From Trachythela sp. YZ-2020 (lineage: Eukaryota; Cnidaria; Anthozoa; Malacalcyonacea; Clavulariidae): a stretch of 64,000 bases of DNA. The DNA lies in contig JADLSH010000388.1 of assembly GCA_016169945.1 (NCBI GenBank), forward strand, positions 2,576,001-2,640,000, read 5' to 3'. A model generated the notes under the pieces. The model was given only the letters and a program-made list of their open reading frames with translations. It was not told the origin of the DNA and ran no database searches. Shown piece after piece: positions 10,969 to 20,918 of this stretch (position 1 is the first letter of the stretch; each line of letters opens with the position of its first letter). The position numbers were made by a program, and so were the translations under genes.

Positions 10969-13094
10969 TATTTAAGTAGAATTCGTACCCAGCACTCGGT
11001 ATTGCATGTATTAGGTGAAGTTGCTGGGTTATATATTCCTGGCGGTCTGTAGTTCGGTACATTTGCACAACAGGTTGATTTTCCATTCAGATTCTTGCAT
11101 GCTAAAACTTGAGCTGTAATTTCTCACCTCAAAACAGTTATTGTGAATTCGTTTAAAAATTTGATATCGAAAGTCAATCTAAAGAGGTTAATATTTGAGC
11201 GCTCGGTCACGTGGTTGTTGCATGCACTCGGTTCGGTTATTGGTGGGATTCAGTAAGCGTTTCAGGACGGCACATGACGGTTATTTGGTTCTAAATACAA
11301 GACTACTACATAAATTTAAAAGAGTGAACTTTATTTTTTGTCACTCTAGTAACTCTTAGTGAAACCCACTAACTATATATTCACGGTCTACTCGTGCTAA
11401 TGTTTCTCTCTTTGTGTAAATGTACTGCTTTAAGGGTCTGTGCATGGCGTGGCGCGCGGCTAGAATGTAGAATAGGCAGAACAAGTAAAACCTTGTCAGA
11501 CTTGAAAATTTTGTTTATATCCATATGTTGCGTGCACGAATATATGTAAACGTCATGCAATGCGTTAGGGGTTAATCTAACCCTATCAACTCATTATATG
11601 AGAAATATATTCGCGTATGTAATATATGGGTGTAAACAAAATTTTAAATTTGAAAAGCTGGCATAGTTCTTCTTGTGAAGGATAAAGTAAGGGTGCAAAT
11701 CGTACCCATAGCTTAGAGGGTGCAAATAGTACCCCTAAGAAGATTGGTGGAAATCGTGGTGGATATTTTTGCTTGTTGGAGCTCAACGCTCTGTTGTTGG
11801 TTTCTCCGGGTACTCCGGTTTCTTCAGAGGAAGTTGACTGGTGGATAAATAGCTTAGGACTGTAATAACACAATTATTGTAAAGATAAACAACCTAGGCT
11901 TTTATCTAGATTTATCGTCCCTAGTGCATGTATATCGCTGGTTTCGAACGTTAGTTTTCTGCCCCGGGTCTATGAAAACAGTTCGCTACCAGAGATTAGG
12001 TCCCCTCTCTGTCATAGCGGTTATATGGCGGCTCGTGGACACCTATGGAACATAACGTAATATCGTAAGTGCATGCTAACCTTGGCCTCTGTTTGTGGAA
12101 GCTCACTAGGTGCGATGCACACTAGGTTAAGTTAGGCTAAGGGCATGACCGAGACTCCGCATTCAGGGGCATTGCTTTTCAGGTTTTTGAAAGGTTGTAT
12201 TGCGCGTGCGCAGTAGTTAGGAAGGTCAGACAGCTAGAGATTAAGGCGTTTTCTGCTGTATTTATATACTGTAAGGCATGTATGCATGTATTATAACTGT
12301 ATTTGTAACCATCATAGCCTGCGCACATTAAACATACTGTAAAGTATTTATTATAGCAGGAAAATGGAATCTGTTTTCCTGCAAGCAAATGCTTCTCAGT
12401 ATCAAATCAAAGTGGCTAAAAACAGCGAAAAAATGAAATACAAAATGACGAAAAAAGAAATAAAAAGAAAAACATGAAAAAATAGAAAAATGCCACTTTG
12501 AATAAGCAACAATAATCCAGGAATACTCATTGCAGAAAAAAAAACACAAAAAAGAAAATATGTTTTCTGCCTAAATTTCCTGGATTAGGGGCTTAACGAT
12601 AAGAAATGTTGTTCTTGCTCCAACGAGGAGACAGTTCCGTTTCTTTAGGTCGCGATCGCGCGCGCTTTATAAGTTCTACCATAAGTTCTTGAAGTTGAAA
12701 AGACCGCCAGGAAAACTAAATAGGGTATTTTCATGTGTTGCTTTGTTGACGGACAAACGGCATTAAACTTGTTTAATTTATTTCGATTCCGGTCTTCACG
12801 TTTGTCCCAAAACATGGCCGCCATGAAAATGCTCTGCAGATCAAGTTTATGAATGGTCGCCATTGCAACGCAGAATGTTCGCCATGTTGCATTCCGCTTT
12901 GCCGCACTTAGTTCATACATAAGCTTGGTCGAACGCAGCGCTGGGCTAATGCGCGACGCGCGCGTGCTGCTGCAATGCGAAGTACAATCGTTGATCGTAC
13001 TTCATGCACAAGTCAAAACTGATGTGTGCTCGAGACTTGAAACGAGTCTAGCTTTGAACAATAAAATTAAGGCTGCATGTTTTCAATTCTTTTA

Positions 13095-13215
13095 ATTAAG
13101 CGAAGTTTCATGCTAATTAGGATTAAGTGCGCGAAGTTGCATGCTAATTATATTGAGTGCATGAAGTGCATGCTAATAAATTAAGTGCATGAAGATCAGT
13201 GCATGCTAATCAAAA
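13095..13215. repeat. Four-copy degenerate repeat with ATGCTAAT
   Basis: Imperfect units of about 30-38 bp with the pattern AAGTGCATGAAG...GCATGCTAAT. ATGCTAAT occurs four times (near 13111, 13142, 13169 and 13204) and equals a variant of the POU octamer site. Could be an enhancer-like cluster or simply a decayed minisatellite. Confidence 0.55.
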
Positions 13216-14283
13216 TTAGATGCGCTCTTTTACTGCTTTACGCGCGCTTATAGCAAAGGCGCTGCGCTAAAAAAAAACATAGAAAACGCACACATCCGAA
13301 TAGTCTCGAAATGCTTCCAAGTGTCCTAACAGCTTTTACAATGTCACAGTGCCGTAAAATATGTTCGACCATTGGATTCATTTGCCACGCACCTTGTCCT
13401 GAACGTCTATTACATTGTGTACGTTCAGGTATCAAGGTTAAGGATAGATATTACTTTACATGTAACAAGTTGTTCATAAAGAAGGATATTTGTCTGCGCG
13501 ATTTGTAGACCAAATTTTCGGGTGTCTACATTGCTTTTTTGGACTTCTCGTGAATTTTTCTGACTTCAGGTTTTGCAAATCATTTTGTTTTGCAATGCGG
13601 TAAAGGTGGGTAATGGTAGGTATATTAAATAATAGGCTATAGGACGCGAGGGCATTCCCCCGGGATCTTCGGTATCCGGTAATCATAATCACAGAGGTTT
13701 TTCACCGGATTTCGCCACGAGCAGGAACTGCCATTGGCACTTCTGGTTTTCCTCCTGTGATTATTCTTTTCGTTTGGCATTAATCTAAAAAATCTAAAAC
13801 AAAAAACAGTGTCCGTGTTCGGGACGAATCCAGTACTGATAATAGATAGCTATAAATATGTGATTGGGGCTCGATTTACTGCAAAACTTGCAGTTATCTG
13901 ATTATAGTTAACCCTCAGTTGCATGAGAAAAGGTCAAGTTTACCCTGAAACGTCTCCAAACCGCTTGGGAAATGGTCAGAAACCTATAAGTGAAGCAAAA
14001 ATATTATCACTCAATAAAAATTGTCAAGTATGTTTGAAAATTTTGGGCAAATCGTGCACACAAATGCAGTACTCAATCGTTTCTGGGTTGAAATCCCAGA
14101 GCACTGTTTAATGCTATGAAAGTCGTAAGTGTGTTCTTCAATATATTCAAATTTCTATATCACAGCAATGGTAATGACATATTCTAACTAATATTACAAA
14201 TCGTTAACGCTGATCTATTTTTTTTTAATTAGGTTACTTCATTTTTGACGCTTTCCAAAAAAGAAAACGTTCAAGGAGAGGAG

Positions 14284-14350
14284 ATGGCTGTTTCGCTACT
14301 CGCTATCTATCGACAATTAGATAGCAAGTAGCGCAGCCAATCAAATTACA
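14284..14350. mobile_element. Small inverted-repeat element
   Basis: Arms around CTACTCGCTATCTA and TAGATAGCAAGTAGCGC form a hairpin, followed by GCAGCCAATCA. The same GCG(C/T)A(G/A)CCAATCAG hallmark ends elements at about 3932 and 45110, so it looks like a MITE family in this genome. Confidence 0.55.
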
Positions 14351-15043
14351 GCATTTGCAATAGTATACTAGTATGATTCTACTAATTAATATTAGTGTCG
14401 TAGTGTATGCAATACCATCTATGTAAATTAATGAAATAAAAATGTTGATATAATTGTCTGAGTTGCTTGATGTCTACTATAAGAGAAACAAAAACAAAAA
14501 GGTTAAACCGTCAAGGTGATACCCACTTCTGGTAAAAAATTGCCATAATAGAAAATCACCTCAAAAGTTTGCTAAGTGCCAAAAACTATTTCTCTCATCA
14601 AAACAGTGATTTTCAACTCATAAAAAATATGTTCTAAAAGATATGGAAAAAAATTGTCAAAAAGTAAAGACTGTGTAAACCCTCAACATTTTCTCGACCA
14701 GATGGTTAAGTCCATGCGCTTAACTTTTTGTAGATTTTTGGCTACATTTTCATAATCCCAAAAAGTGGCTGAAAATGGTCAAAGACTTCGAGTAAAGGCT
14801 AACACCTTTACTTTTTTCGATAAAAGGTTAAGGCTAATCTCCTTACTTTACGGTCAATTGGTCACTTGGTCAGAAAAAGTGGCCTAATAAAATTGGCATT
14901 TTTTAGATTCAAAACGCTCCCAATTCGTAACGTTTTGTCGATGTTTGGGCCATGAAAATTTAAAAAATCACCAAAAATCTACAAAAATCACCAAAAAGTT
15001 AAGTGTATGGACTTAACATTGTTCGATGAAACATTTTTCGTGA

Positions 15044-15884
15044 CCATGACTTACAGTGATTGTAGTGTGGTTGTCATGTGCGGTTGTGCGATGCATCGCA
15101 CAAACTAGCATACCATGACTTACAGTGATTGTAGTGTGGTTGTCATGTGCGGTTGTGCGATGCATCGCACAAATTAGCATACCATGACTTACAGTGATTT
15201 TAGTGTGGTTGTCATGTGCGGTTGTGCGATGCATCGCACAAATTAGCATACCATGACTTACAGTGATTGTAGTGTGGTTGTCATGTGCGGTTGTGCGATG
15301 CATCGCACAAATTAGCATACCATGACTTACAGTGATTGTAGTGTGGTTGTCATGTGCGGTTGTGCGATGCATCGCACAAATTAACATATACCATGACTTA
15401 CAGTGATTGTAGTGTGGTTGTCATGTGCGGTTGTGCGATGCATCGCACAAATTAGCATACCATGACTTACAGTGATTGTAGTGTGGTTGTCATGTGCGGT
15501 TTTGCGATGCATCGCACAAATTAGCATACCATGACTTACAGTGATTGTAGTGTGGTTGCCATGTGCGGTTGTGTGATGCATCGCACAAATTAGCATACCA
15601 TGACTTACAGTGATTGTAGTGTGGTTGTCATGTGTGGTTGTGCGATGCATCGCACAAATTAACATATACCATGACTTACAGTAATTGTAGTGTGGTTATC
15701 ATGTGTGGTTGTGCGATGCATCGCACAAATTAGCATACCATGACTTACAGTGATTGTAGTGTGGTTATCATGTGTGGTTGTGCGATGCATCGCACAAATT
15801 AGCATACCATGACTTACAGTGATTGTACTGTAGTTGTCGACATCATGTGCGGTTGTGCGATGCATCGCACAAATTAGCATACCG
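15044..15884. repeat. 69-bp satellite, 12 copies, each with a 20-bp perfect palindrome
   Basis: Units begin at 15044 and recur every 69 bp. Each contains TTGTGCGATGCATCGCACAA, a perfect 20-bp palindrome (one base altered in a few copies). Two units (ends near 15390 and 15668) carry TTAACATATA instead of TTAGCATA and are 2 bp longer, four units apart, which hints at a higher-order duplication. Because 69 is a multiple of three, the minus strand stays open as a 23-residue repeat; I regard that as incidental. Confidence 0.95.
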
Positions 15885-16398
15885 TGAAGTGTTTCACCAA
15901 GACCATCCCAGACCGAGCAACAATAGTAAAAATGAGGTTGAATCAAAGCTTGGTTCTATTTCAAAGTAGTTTGTTTTAGCGTTTTATAGTGCTTCAGTGC
16001 TTCTGTAAATATTCAAAATATTCAAAAAGTTGTTTTGAACCTCGTAGAAGCAATGATATTCGGAACATTCTGTCGCATGAAATTATATGTTTTACTTAAA
16101 TATATAGTGTATAATAAGGCATCTTTATGTGGTTTCAGTAAGAAGGTTAACCTTGGCTATTAAATAGACTGCGTAGGCCAATAAGTTTATATTGTTTTTT
16201 AATGCAGTCGAACATGTTTGTTACCTGTTATTGTTTTCATTTGAAGTTAATTTCGTCGTCTTTATTGGCCGAAAATTCCAACACTGCATTTCAAACGCGT
16301 GCTCAGTGCAGGTGGCATAAATTTTAACAAGTTTTACTATCGGAGGCTAAAAGCGAGTAAATTAGGGAGTATTTTTACGTTAAAATTATTGAAAAATA

Positions 16399-18023
16399 AT
16401 GGACGGTGTAAAAGCAAAACTTGCTGCAATGCGAGAAGACCTTTCTACAGCCGAAAAGCGGGAAGAATCGGCAAGGATTCACGTAAGAAATGTCCGAGAG
16501 CGAATGGCACGGGCGGAAGACTCAACGGCGGCTCTTAGACGGAGAATAAAACTGACTCAATCGAATTTAGAGCGAGTCGAGGACCAGACTGATTCGAAGC
16601 TGGATAAACTAGAACGTTTAAACAAACATATTTATGAAAACGAGACTTGCAGGCGGCAACTTGAACGAAAAGAAATGAAGGAAGATAATACGTTCGTGCA
16701 CTTGGAATCGAGGCAGAAGTCGCGAAAGATTTTCGCCCAGGAGGCTGAACAAAGACATCGCGAGGCTTGTAACAAATTAAGCATTCTGGAAACACAGACG
16801 GCGAAGGTATATTTTACTTTATAATGAATGTTTTTTTTTCATTCGTGCAATGGTAAGAATATTTTCATGAGATGAAAGATGGAACTGCGAATGGAACATT
16901 CTATCTTTGCCGAATAAGAATATTCTTATCATTGTACGAATGAAAACATTCATTATTTGTTTAATATAACACCAAAATCATTGTTAGTTAATCGTAAAAT
17001 TAATACATATAAAAAACTGTGCCAATTAAATGACGAGATGAATGGCTATGCTGGCTTAATAAATAATTGACTAAGACATTCAATTTTTTATAAAGCTATT
17101 ATTACCTTGTTCAAAAGGACGAAAATATGATAAAAGGACAGGTATTTACTTACGTTGGGTAACTCTCTGTGCTTGAAACGCTCATGCATGTAAGGAGAAT
17201 TTGGTTGGTTCTTTCCTGTACTTCAAGGATGTTTTTCTCCGGGTACTCCGGTTTTCCTCCCTCACCGAAAATTAAACCTTATAAAGAGCATCGATCTGCT
17301 CGGATGAATCGGGCAACAAATCCAACCTCGTTCCCAGGCTCTTATCTTTCCACAAGAGGGTCCGGAAGAGCCTGGATACAAGGTTGCTGCAACAAATCAT
17401 GTGTTATCGAAAATCCATTACCAGCCGACAATTTCAGAAAATATAAAATAGAACAAATTCCAAATAATTGCATCTTAAAAAACCCAAGATTTTGATCAAA
17501 ATCAAGACAAAATTTTATGGTTATATTTCGACTTTATTTCAAAGCCTTCTTAATTCAGACCAACTGACTACAATGTTTTTTTATATGGTTTTTCAAGATG
17601 CAATTATGCGGAATTTTATATTCATTTATCGATCATTGCATGTAATTATCCTCATTAAATACTATTTACTATTTTCATTCATTTTTCATTCGTTCAAAGG
17701 TCGACGGGAGAATTCGGGCTGCTAAATCGAACGAAAAGTATTTTGAAAGCAGACTAAACGATGCAGGGCGGACTGCTTGTAGTCTAGCAAGATCTGGCGA
17801 ATCCAAGCAAGAAAAATGCGACGAATACCATGAAAAATGTCGACGGCTCAACGAAAAGAAAGAACGGGTTCTAATAACGGCCGAATGTCTGGAAAGAAAA
17901 GCCTTGCAGGTTGAAAATCATGTTGTTATTTTGCGAGGAGAAACGCGAGAGACGAAAAAACGCGCACAAGAAGCAAAACGAGAATTGCGGGATATGTTGG
18001 ATGAAATAAACACATATCCATAA
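16399..18023 (+). CDS. Tropomyosin-like coiled-coil protein, two exons
   Basis: Exon 1 is 16399-16806 (136 codons, from ATG GAC GGT) and ends at donor gtatat; exon 2 is 17700-18023 (acceptor ttcaaag, TAA 18021-18023). Both join in phase 0 to give about 243 residues. The product is almost entirely charged heptad sequence (for example AMREDLSTAEKREESA and ARAEDSTAALRRRIKLTQS), with the Lys/Glu/Arg-rich composition of tropomyosin. Many tropomyosins have 284 residues; cnidarian ones of about 240-250 are known to me, so the length is acceptable. Known family role: binding along actin filaments and controlling access of myosin. The C-terminal end (LDEINTYP) is not the muscle-type end. It could also be a generic coiled-coil protein. 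Confidence 0.75.
16824..16955. repeat. Inverted repeat in the tropomyosin-like intron
   Basis: Arms of about 40 nt: ATGAATGTTTT...CATTCGT.CAATG.TAAGAATATT pairs with AATATTCTTATCATTG.ACGAATG...CATTCAT. Small hairpin element starting 18 nt after the exon 1 donor. Confidence 0.75.
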
Positions 18024-18112
18024 TTTGTTTAAAGTTTTTGAAATCTTTGTCTTTGAAAGTTGTTATTTTTTTGTATATTTTGATATAATATATGTCTAAT
18101 ATAAAAACGTTT

Positions 18113-18399
18113 CTGATTGGCTGAAAAGCGTGCTCAATAACTCGATTGAGCCAGGGCGCTATGATTGAGCATACCTAAAAAAGCGCGGGAAGTTTTATTA
18201 GCAGAAATTAAACTTGTTTTCACGCTATTTTCGTGTTTGTTTATATATTATAATGTAACTATTTGATGGCATACTGAGTACTCTCAGTCGAGTTATTGAG
18301 CACTTGGGAGGTTGGAAGAACACTCAAGCGCTAGAGTTGGTCTCTGCTAGCCGGTTCGATCCGCGTGCTCAATAACTCGACTGAGCACGCTAAGCCAAT
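18113..18399. mobile_element. Inverted-repeat element with GTGCTCAATAACTCGA blocks
   Basis: Ends carry ATTGGCT...AGCGTGCTCA and its complement; GTGCTCAATAACTCGA/TGAGC blocks occur three times within it. No coding capacity. Directly abuts the palindrome at 18397. Confidence 0.55.
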
Positions 18400-18785
18400 G
18401 GACCATTCCCCTATTAGACTAACTTTTGAACTAGGAAATTGTATTAGTACAGCTGGAAAGAGCATCCTAAGTTTAGTAAAATTGCAAGGTTTGGTTGCGA
18501 AATGTCGTAAAATGTGAAAAATATAGCGCTGTGAAGTTTGTAAATGTTGTATATTTTTGTATTACGCGCGGAAAACGGTTACCACTTTTTTAAAAGTGGT
18601 AACCGTTTTGCGTGCGTAATACAAAAATATACAAAATGTACCAACTTCACAGCGCTATATTTTCCACATTTTACAACATTTCGCAACCAAACTTTGCAAT
18701 TTTACTAAACTTAGGATGCTCTTTCCAGCTGTACTGATACAATTTCCTAGTTCAAAAGTTAGTTTAATAGGGGAATGGTCCATTG
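18397..18785. repeat. 389-bp near-perfect palindrome without spacer
   Basis: The arms of about 194 bp begin AATGGACCATTCCCCTATTA and end with the complement TAATAGGGGAATGGTCCATT. The centre is ACCACTTTTTTAAAAGTGGT near 18590, with no loop. Only a few mismatches are visible along the arms. Such a structure fits a very young foldback element and would give a long hairpin RNA if transcribed. Confidence 0.9.
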
Positions 18786-19312
18786 AAGTGTGGTATAATT
18801 TGACTCGTGCAGTCACGCGAGATTATTACGTCATGCTAAATATTTCGCGATTTTGCGTGGCATCGTACGTGGATTTCATCGAAGTGCCGTTTTCGCTTAT
18901 ATCTTGCGAATTACCGACACAGTTTATTTTAATTACGAGTTTGCTGGAAAAGAGCCTTTATTTGGTGTATAGTTTGTTGTTTTAACATGTCTAGGACTCG
19001 AGTTTTGAAGAAACTGAAGTTGAATGTCAGCCATGTTGGATTTCATTTTAATTCGTTTGCCATTTGCCTAGTGGAATTTACTCTGCTAACACATCCAGAT
19101 TGTATATATCTGACATTTTATTGTTGCAAGATCATAGAAGTCCAGCTATTCTGATTCTATTGTCCCGCTCAGTTCAGTCTCTATACTAATATACTCAATA
19201 CTAACTATTTATAACGAGAAAATATTACAAGTCCCAACTATCCATAAACTATATAAGCTGCCCGATTGTTTGTTTTTGAATTACCTGGCTTAGAAATTTT
19301 AAACTTCTTAGA

Positions 19313-19343
19313 CGTCGTTTCGAGCGAAGTCCCTTCGTCAGAA
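19313..19343 (-). other. Hammerhead-like core (best-preserved copy)
   Basis: The minus strand reads CTGACGA, about 13 nt, GAAACG. This matches the hammerhead core pattern CUGANGA...GAAA. The possible stem II is short (GGG with CTC, including a G-U pair) and leaves one extra A after the core. Related copies lie at 28245-28277, 41451-41480 and 62522-62550. Probably part of a Penelope-like element remnant. Confidence 0.4.
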
Positions 19344-19566
19344 GATTAATAGGTCGGAGTGGTTTAATCTTTTTCAGGCAATTCAGACCTAAATCATGCA
19401 TGATAGCTTATGCTAGAATATTACCTCAATGGACCTCGCATGTTTGTGGAGATTATTCTTTTTACCAAACTATAAGTATAACTAAGTGAATTATATATCT
19501 CGTATCATGTTTTTATAATTACTGTATTTTTCATTGAATAACGACTAGGATTGTTCTCGATCGTTG

Positions 19567-20010
19567 TTATTGAACAGGTGATTCGGGCGAATTCATGTTT
19601 TTCTTGTGTCGAAACCGAAATCTTGATTCTTTCCCACTTTTCTCCGGTTTTCCTTCGCCACCTTCCCCTTGTGGACGAAACCCTATCTTCTTTGCTTTTG
19701 TTCCATCGTCAATGCCTTTAATACTTTTATTGTCGCCGCTCGTTGAACCTACAGGGTTAGCGACAGGCATCTCTTGCCTCCTTGACGCCGTTGGCGGTTT
19801 GTAGACTTCGTAGTCTTGCTTCGGCTTATCCGTAAACCACAAGAAACACTCGAATGCCAAAACTGTGCTCATAATGTATGCGAAATAATGAGGCGTTAGC
19901 AAGCTTCCAATATTCATACTCCATAGTGAAACTAGAATTCCGAAAGACATCGCGTAAATTGGTTCTTTCATAGTTCCTTCTATAACCGGTGGCGGAGGAA
20001 GTTTTGGCAT
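19567..20010 (-). CDS. Small membrane protein with two helices, function unknown
   Basis: 147 residues, single open frame starting MPKLPPPPVIEGTMKEPIYA. Two hydrophobic segments lie at about residues 20-40 (AMSFGILVSLWSMNIGSLL) and 42-60 (YFAYIMSTVLAFECFLWF), followed by a polar tail rich in Lys, Gly, Glu and Ser with a basic patch (SRFRFRHKK). The clean length, Pro-rich start and helix pattern suggest a real gene, but I do not recognise a family. It diverges from MFSD11, whose start is about 0.9 kb away on the other strand. Confidence 0.65.
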   Translation of the reverse strand: MPKLPPPPVIEGTMKEPIYAMSFGILVSLWSMNIGSLLTPHYFAYIMSTVLAFECFLWFTDKPKQDYEVYKPPTASRRQEMPVANPVGSTSGDNKSIKGIDDGTKAKKIGFRPQGEGGEGKPEKSGKESRFRFRHKKNMNSPESPVQ

Positions 20011-20918
20011 CGTTTTATCTTTGCTTTTAATGCTTTATCTGATATCTTTAATGGTTTAAAAACCTTTTATTTGATGATATTATCGAGGTATCTAAGCTGG
20101 CAAGCACAGGCACAGCGTCTTAATATAACGACCAAGCAAACACTATTCTCCTAATGCTCATTTAGTCGACAAAAACAAGCATAACTTTCTAATTTATTTT
20201 CTTATACTTGCTGTTCATTGGTTTAGAGGCTTCCAAAACCGGTGGCTCAAAAAAATGTCATCTTATCAACTGGTGTTCTTGTCAGTTGCGCACAGTTGGT
20301 GGTAAGAAAATGCATTAAATTGAAATGTGTGAAAAACTTAACGCTATGCTTGAAAATACCCAATTCACATCGTTGGATATACAGAATCAGTTGGAGACAA
20401 ATGCAAAATGAACAAAAGGACATAGTTTGAATTACTTTCTGCACGTTAAATCTTCCCCATAACGCAGAAAATGCCATTTTATAGGAACTCTATATTTCAA
20501 CCGCAACCGCCCCCAATGGGATCCCCCTAGAGTTTGTCAGGTCTAGCACTGGCCCCCACATCCAATCCAATCTTCCGCCGCCTATGTCTATAATTACCAC
20601 CTTCTCGTGCAGGCTACACTACATAATCTTCAAAAGAAAAGTAAACATCTAGCTGGTTTTATAGTATTGTTCTTTGCATTGAAATTGTTTGAAAAACCCA
20701 ATTTTTTCAGAGTATAAATTTTTATGTAAATGTTTCTTTTTAACAATCCGTACCCAGTCTCTCGAATGACTCGCGGTTTGCAAAACGACTTGCATTCGAA
20801 AACAGGAAATGTCAAAATCTGAGTTTATATTTTGTATTTATATATCTCCATTTTATTTCACGCTGGCGAAGAAATAGCGCTCAAAATTCACCAAAACTTG
20901 TGTTCAGATATAGTTAAA

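Larger units (their letters stand above)
8204..15043. other. Gene-poor repeat region
   Basis: No supported gene in about 6.8 kb. It holds LINE-like remnants (8665-9600), telomere-like tracts (8995-9095), SINE core pieces near 8535 and 11797, short palindromes (10895-10968), a four-copy ATGCTAAT repeat (13095-13215) and a hairpin (14284-14350). Short reading frames in it lack splice signals and family features. Confidence 0.6.

Noticed and set aside
12828..12844. Possible further exon of the left-edge gene (acceptor ctctgcag, reads DQVYE)
   Set aside because: Phase fits, but it is only 16 nt, its donor GTCGCC is weak, and nothing else supports it.
15044..15884. CRISPR-like regular repeats
   Set aside because: Units are contiguous satellite copies with no unique spacers, and the genome is animal.
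15013..15946. Minus-strand frames with a 23-residue repeat (LICAMHRTTAHDNH...)
   Set aside because: The unit length of 69 bp is a multiple of three, so an open frame in one unit stays open. Frames break wherever a unit is 71 bp. No start context, splice sites or family.
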